DNA from: Symbiodinium natans | Lineage: Eukaryota > Sar > Dinophyceae > Suessiales > Symbiodiniaceae | Assembly: GCA_905221605.1 (NCBI GenBank) | Contig: CAJNDS010001136.1 | Coordinates: 318,939 to 382,938, forward strand | Length of the DNA: 64,000 nt | Direction of reading: 5' to 3' | Part shown: positions 61,401 to 64,000 of the stretch, one piece after another | Position numbering within the stretch: position 1 is the stretch's first letter | Layout: each line of letters starts with the position of its first letter | Notes under the pieces: generated by a model | The model's input: the letters and a program-made list of their open reading frames with translations, nothing else | Told to the model about the DNA's origin: nothing | Database searches by the model: none | Program-made: the position numbers and the translations under genes

Positions 61401-63704
61401 CAGGGGGTTTTGGGGGCTCCTCCCGGCATGTTAGGGCTTAGTTTGGGAGTTTAGGGTGCAGGATTTAGGGTTCAGGGTTTAGGGTTCAGGGTTCAGGGTT
61501 TAGGGTTTAGGGTTTTGGGGAGGTGGGGCTTCCTGCACAGGCACGGGCATCAACGCAGGCGTGATGCTTCTGGAGCCCAATGCCGCCGAGTTCCAGGTGA
61601 TGCAGGCGAGAGCCAAAGACAGAAACCAGCTACTCAGGGTTTAGGGTTTAGGGTTTAAGGTTTAGGGTTTAGGGTTCAGGGTTTAGAGTTCAGGGTTTAG
61701 GGTTTAAGGTTTAGGGTTTAGGGTTTAAGTTTTAGGGTTCTAAATCCCGGACAGCCCTCAACCCTAAGCCCTGAAGCCCCTGCAAGCGGCTTTCAGTCTC
61801 CATTGCCGGAATCCCCGCCGCAGCTCCAGTCTTTGTAATAAAGAAGCAAGATGAGAGTCCCACCACTTGGAGGTCCGGTTTAGGGTTTAGGGTTTTTGGG
61901 CTTTGCTGCAAGTAATCGGGCTGATTGTCTCCCGAAAAAGGCTTTAGGGCTTAGGGTTAAGGGATGCGTAGTCATACCTTGGGGCCTCGGGGTTGTAAGT
62001 GCCCGAGACAGGGAACTCGTCGGTCACCTGGCGTGCAAGCCTCGCATGACACTTGAGTACCCAAGCTTTTGTTCGAAGCTGCCAACAATCGCAGCAAGGA
62101 GATTTAGAAAGAAAGCTAACTCAATGAGCCAAATTTTGCTCGCGTAGCTCGAAGCATACCCTAAAGAACCTGAAGTGCTTACATTCCACCCGAACCCCGA
62201 AACCTTAAACTCTAAATCCAAAACCGTGTGGCGGGTCTGCTTGGCTGGTGGCCAAAAAAACACAAATCCCTAAACCCCAAACCCTAAACCCAAAACCTTT
62301 AGTTTTTCGAACGACCCTGGGCAAGCAATAATCCTGGAAAGGAAGAGCTCCTGGAGCCGTACCATCCCGCTCACGTCCGTGGCAATGGCCCCGAGCAGGC
62401 CCAGAAAAAGGGTTTAGGGTGTAGGGTGTAGGGTGTAGGGTTTAGGGTAGGCGGTTGAAGCGCTTTGAACGGTTTCGGGTCTCCCTAAACCAAAACCCTG
62501 GAGGTTAAGCGGGTTTTTCACGTGTTGCTAGGTAGTGCCAAGGTGGTCAGGATAACAGCACCCCTAACCTTCAACCATGCTCGGTTCGCGCACGCACGCT
62601 ACACAGCTCTGGCTGCGTAAGTGCTGCGTAGCTCCCATTATGGAATTCTTAAGGGAGGGGGGTTCAAGGGCAGTATGTAGCCCAAGGTTGGTTCCCTAAT
62701 TCTCCCCACCACCCTTAGCTTCCCTTATAAGGCTCCCTAGATACCTACCCCCGTGAACCCCCCTCCCTGAACAACCCTATAAAAGAAGCCCTCTCAATCC
62801 CGAATTTCTAAAACCCAAGAAGTGGGGTCGTCCCTAAGGACTACCTTAGCCGGTTTTGGGCTGATCGGCCCTGGCGCCACATCTCAGTTGCTTGGCAGTG
62901 CAGGTCAATTTGTGTGTGCGTGTGTGTCCCTGAACCCTAAACCCGGAACCCTAAACCCGAAACCCGAAACCCTAAACCCTAAACCCTAAACCCCTATTTT
63001 CGGAAACCCCCAGGTCGAATACAACTATCAAATCCACCATCTCTACAACGCCCTCCACCCCATGTTGGGCGACGTGGAGCGCCTCAAGGTAGGGATGGTT
63101 TAGGGTCTAGGGTTTAGGGTTTAGGGTGTAGGGTTTTGGGTTTTGGGTTTCCCCTGAACACCCTAAACTTGGGATGTTCCCCCTTAGAAGTCCTTAATAG
63201 GGATTGTGCTAGTATCCGCTGTTGGAATCCGTATTAAGGACCGTTAGTATAAGGGGGAACATCCCAGCCCTAAAGAGGCAAGTAGTATAAATACAAAACC
63301 ATCGGTCTGGACACGGCTTGCCCTCAAGCCTAAACTCTAAGCCCGAAGTTGCTAAAGGAGTGTTTGGGAGGGGGCCGTAGGCAGCCCTAAGCCCTAAAAT
63401 TTGAGTTCATGGCGCCCACAACCTGATGTTTGAGTTTCCGAGAATGTCCATCTCTCCTATTGGATTTACGATCTCGGCCAGGGAAACTGTCACGTACCTC
63501 GCTCATTCTTCCTCAGTGGTGCCCAGTTACCTCTGCTTATATGTCTATGCAGCTTCCCTAATGAAGCCCATTTCAAGAAAAAGGGTTCCCTCTCCTTCCC
63601 CTAGATGACTGGTGCATCTGCCACAGATGCACACCTTGGACAGGTGGCGCAGAACCTCAAAAGCATCCGCGTCATTCACTACTCCGGGGAACCTGAGCCG
63701 AAGG
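55355..63704 (+). CDS. Gene C: family-8 glycosyltransferase (GT8, glycogenin/galactinol-synthase-like), 3' end at or beyond window edge
   Basis: Twelve exons read in order and mostly in phase: 55355-55418, 55607-55680, 56592-56642, 57458-57532, 57627-57653, 59244-59345, 61115-61190, 61541-61605, 62342-62398, 62839-62886, 63014-63088, 63644-63703. GT8 enzymes transfer a sugar from a nucleotide sugar, retaining configuration, with Mn2+ held by a DxD motif. Visible motifs: YVLGALVLGYS near the N-terminus, TKLRALEQTDFEKVLVMDID (DID is the DxD), NIDDLFELPAPAGMKRGMN, SWGQGTGINAGVMLLEPN, GNGPEQDYLSRFWADRPW, HISVEYNYQIHHLY and IHYSGEP. The assembled part is about 258 residues; the family is usually longer at the N-terminus. 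Donors: GC in six, GT in four, others uncertain. Acceptor and specific product cannot be deduced. Confidence 0.85.
55607..55680 (+). CDS. Gene C exon 2
   Basis: CTCAG|GT then YSIKRTKTQNALVCLHADDV, PAEY. The pattern LV..H.DDVP is typical of GT8. GC donor TAC|GCAACT, phase 0. Confidence 0.75.
56592..56642 (+). CDS. Gene C exon 3
   Basis: CGGAG|GTT then VQLLQLFWECRVVEHIE; GC donor GAG|GCCAGG. Fits the L...W..R.VE.IE segment that precedes the FFKV.TKLR block in this family. Confidence 0.65.
56652..56766 (-). repeat. (CCCTATAAA)n nonamer array
   Basis: About ten perfect nonamers flanked by CCCTAAA units. Donor side of gene C intron 3, one of few C-orientation arrays there. Confidence 0.95.
57299..57430. 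mobile_element. Foldback element with perfect 23-bp arms and inner direct repeat
   Basis: CCAGAGACTCCAAAACCCCT then TAA at the left and the exact reverse complement at 57408-57430. Inside, CCTTAAATCATATTAGGGTT then CCTAGTA occurs twice in direct orientation (57334-57360, 57377-57403). It ends 27 bp before gene C exon 4. Confidence 0.9.
57458..57532 (+). CDS. Gene C exon 4
   Basis: GTAAG|GAC then DKIEESRFFKVFTKLRALEQ, TDFEK. GC donor AAG|GCCCAG. FFKV.TKLRA is a GT8 hallmark directly before the DxD strand. Confidence 0.85.
57627..57653 (+). CDS. Gene C exon 5: 27-nt micro-exon with the DxD motif
   Basis: GCCAG|GTT, nine codons VLVMDIDLL, then TTA|GTTCCT. D-I-D is the metal- and nucleotide-sugar-binding motif. 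Joins in phase to VLSNIDDLF. The upstream intron is only 94 nt, the shortest seen. Confidence 0.8.
57980..58052 (+). repeat. (AAGGTTTTTC)n decamer-like repeat
   Basis: About seven imperfect decamers; intron 5 of gene C. Confidence 0.75.
58358..59018 (+). repeat. 31-bp satellite, 21 copies
   Basis: Unit GGAATACTAAATTACGAAGC followed by CGGGCCTCCCC. About 21 copies, 0-3 mismatches each; one copy (near 58455) lacks nine or ten bases. Lies entirely in intron 5 of gene C. Units have no spacers, so it is not a CRISPR array. Confidence 0.95.
59127..59212 (+). repeat. G-orientation telomeric array
   Basis: Perfect (TTTAGGG)n just upstream of gene C exon 6, an exception to the acceptor-side C orientation. 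Confidence 0.95.
59244..59345 (+). CDS. Gene C exon 6
   Basis: CACCAG|GTG then VLSNIDDLFELPAPAGMKRG, MNKGRWPYTHGCWA. Donor uncertain: GCT|GAAGGT (GA, phase 0) fits the next exon; GAAG|GTTTGG (GT, phase 1) is the stronger site but would need an extra exon. Very strong GT8 match. Confidence 0.85.
59363..59463. mobile_element. Foldback element starting just after gene C exon 6
   Basis: CTTACTTCTCCAA at 59363-59375 and TTGGAGAAGTAAG at 59451-59463, with further inverted AACTTTAAACTT / AATAAAGTTTAA inside. The left arm starts within 20 bp of the exon end. Confidence 0.8.
59465..61114. other. Intron 6 of gene C
   Basis: G arrays at 59530-59590, 60371-60457 and 60575-60675; C arrays at 60910-61110. 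Open frames at 59638-59998 are not supported by family or phase. A diverged duplication GGGGGGCCATAAAG, CCAGCATCA occurs near 60480 and 60780. Confidence 0.65.
61115..61190 (+). CDS. Gene C exon 7
   Basis: CCCAG|AAG then KSHFWRRKPRFFGGRNPGNP, HSWGQ. The GC donor CCAAG|GCCCGT, phase 1, joins to exon 8 as SWGQGTGINAGV. Confidence 0.85.
61541..61605 (+). CDS. Gene C exon 8
   Basis: TGCACAG|GC then TGINAGVMLLEPNAAEFQVM, Q. INAGVMLL is the second GT8 signature. GC donor CAG|GCGAGA, phase 0. Confidence 0.9.
62342..62398 (+). CDS. Gene C exon 9
   Basis: GGAAAG|GAA then EELLEPYHPAHVRGNGPEQ. The GC donor CAG|GCCCAG yields GPEQDYLSRFW with the next exon. Confidence 0.9.
62654..62766. mobile_element. 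Foldback element in intron 9 of gene C
   Basis: GGAGGGGGGTTCA (62654-62666) and TGAACCCCCCTCC (62754-62766) are exact inverted repeats. Confidence 0.7.
62839..62886 (+). CDS. Gene C exon 10
   Basis: CCCTAAG|GAC then DYLSRFWADRPWRHIS. The GT donor TCA|GTTGCT gives HISVEYNYQIHHLY with exon 11. The 5' part of a 127-nt intron stays open (VAWQC) but breaks the family pattern. Confidence 0.9.
63014..63088 (+). CDS. Gene C exon 11
   Basis: CCCCCAG|GTC then VEYNYQIHHLYNALHPMLGD, VERLK and AAG|GTAGGG. Confidence 0.9.
63169..63266. mobile_element. MITE-like foldback element, family 1 copy 7
   Basis: TTGGGATGTTCCCCCTTAGA, inner GTCCTTAATAGGGATT, then GGACCGTTAGTATAAGGGGG and AACATCCCA. Intron 11 of gene C. 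Confidence 0.9.
63644..63703 (+). CDS. Gene C exon 12, last recognised
   Basis: GGACAG|GTG then VAQNLKSIRVIHYSGEPEPK; donor AAGG|GTGTGT or nearby. IHYSGEP corresponds to the last GT8 motif, which normally ends in PW, so a short final exon is expected beyond 63704 or outside the window. Confidence 0.85.
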
Positions 63705-63743
63705 GTGTGTGTACATTCTTTTTTGGGGGGCTTCTAGATGGGA

Positions 63744-63836
63744 GGTTGTCAAAATTATGATCCCTTTTGGGGTACCCTAAATATTAGGTGCCGTATTATA
63801 ATAGGGATCCAAAAAGGGACCATCATTTTGACAACC
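63744..63836. mobile_element. Foldback element near the window end
   Basis: GGTTGTCAAAATTATGATCC then CTTTTGG, inverted at 63809-63836 with one or two differences. Intron or 3' flank of gene C. Confidence 0.8.
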
Positions 63837-63977
63837 ACCCAAATGGCAGTGCAGTCTAAAGTTTAACGGCCATGGGAGGGGGTAAGTTTGGGGGTTGACA
63901 CGCCGGAGGCTTTCAGCAGAAATCCTCAGCCCCAAACCCCGAGGATCCGAAGCGGGGGTGCCTCAAGAAAACCTTTT

Positions 63978-64000
63978 GGGGTTTAGGGTTTAGGGTTTAG
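63978..64000 (+). repeat. G-orientation telomeric array cut by window end
   Basis: TTTAGGG units reaching the last base. Confidence 0.9.

Noticed and set aside
1-64000. Spliced-leader relics, rRNA or tRNA genes
   Set aside because: I looked for the dinoflagellate spliced-leader core and for cloverleaf-like segments and saw none; a computed scan would be more sensitive.

Overview
The window looks like nuclear DNA of a dinoflagellate, most likely of the Symbiodiniaceae/Suessiales type. Four things point there: plant-type telomeric heptamers (TTTAGGG) spread through the sequence; very short GC-rich exons separated by long repeat-filled introns; splice donors that are often GC or GA with acceptors mostly AG|G; and protein families familiar from dinoflagellates (a ubiquitin-like plus RCC1-like repeat protein, a family-8 glycosyltransferase, and a non-LTR retrotransposon whose C-terminal region resembles dinoflagellate LINEs). 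I saw no bacterial-style operon, rRNA, tRNA or CRISPR array. Long ORFs in the repeats are artefacts; real coding sequence comes as pieces of 20-110 nt that were read by eye.

Layout. 1-13.9 kb: telomeric-repeat arrays, a 3.2-kb G-rich minisatellite (2.1-5.3 kb) and scattered candidate exons of unrecognised plus-strand gene(s). 14.05-33.0 kb: a plus-strand gene of about 23 exons (gene A). It starts with a ubiquitin-like domain (MSLALHVALLSG...) followed by about nine RCC1-like repeats (AFAAL.ADGSVVTWG....GGDSS.VQ..L); splice phases agree at nearly every junction. 35-41.3 kb: candidate exons of one or more unrecognised plus-strand genes (gene B), including a possible PH-like segment and an exon ending in 73 open codons. 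43.9-45.0 kb: two copies of a near-perfect palindromic element. 45-54.3 kb: an island almost free of telomeric repeats, holding decayed LINE fragments on both strands, an AT-rich block and a compound minisatellite. 55.36-63.70 kb: a family-8 glycosyltransferase gene (gene C) of 12 recognised exons, with the DxD motif, the INAGVMLLEP motif, the GPEQDYLSRFW motif and the terminal HYSGEP motif, running towards the window end. One of its introns holds a 31-bp satellite of 21 copies.

The most interesting pattern: in genes A and C, introns tend to begin with telomeric arrays in the G orientation (TTTAGGG)n and end with arrays in the C orientation (CCCTAAA)n. The two ends of many introns are therefore complementary and could pair in the pre-mRNA, bringing unusual GC/GA donors close to their acceptors. 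The window also carries several families of about 90-200 bp foldback (MITE-like) elements, one with six recognisable copies and a possible remnant in 64 kb.

All exon limits come from reading codons, splice dinucleotides and family motifs by eye; no alignment or transcript was available.
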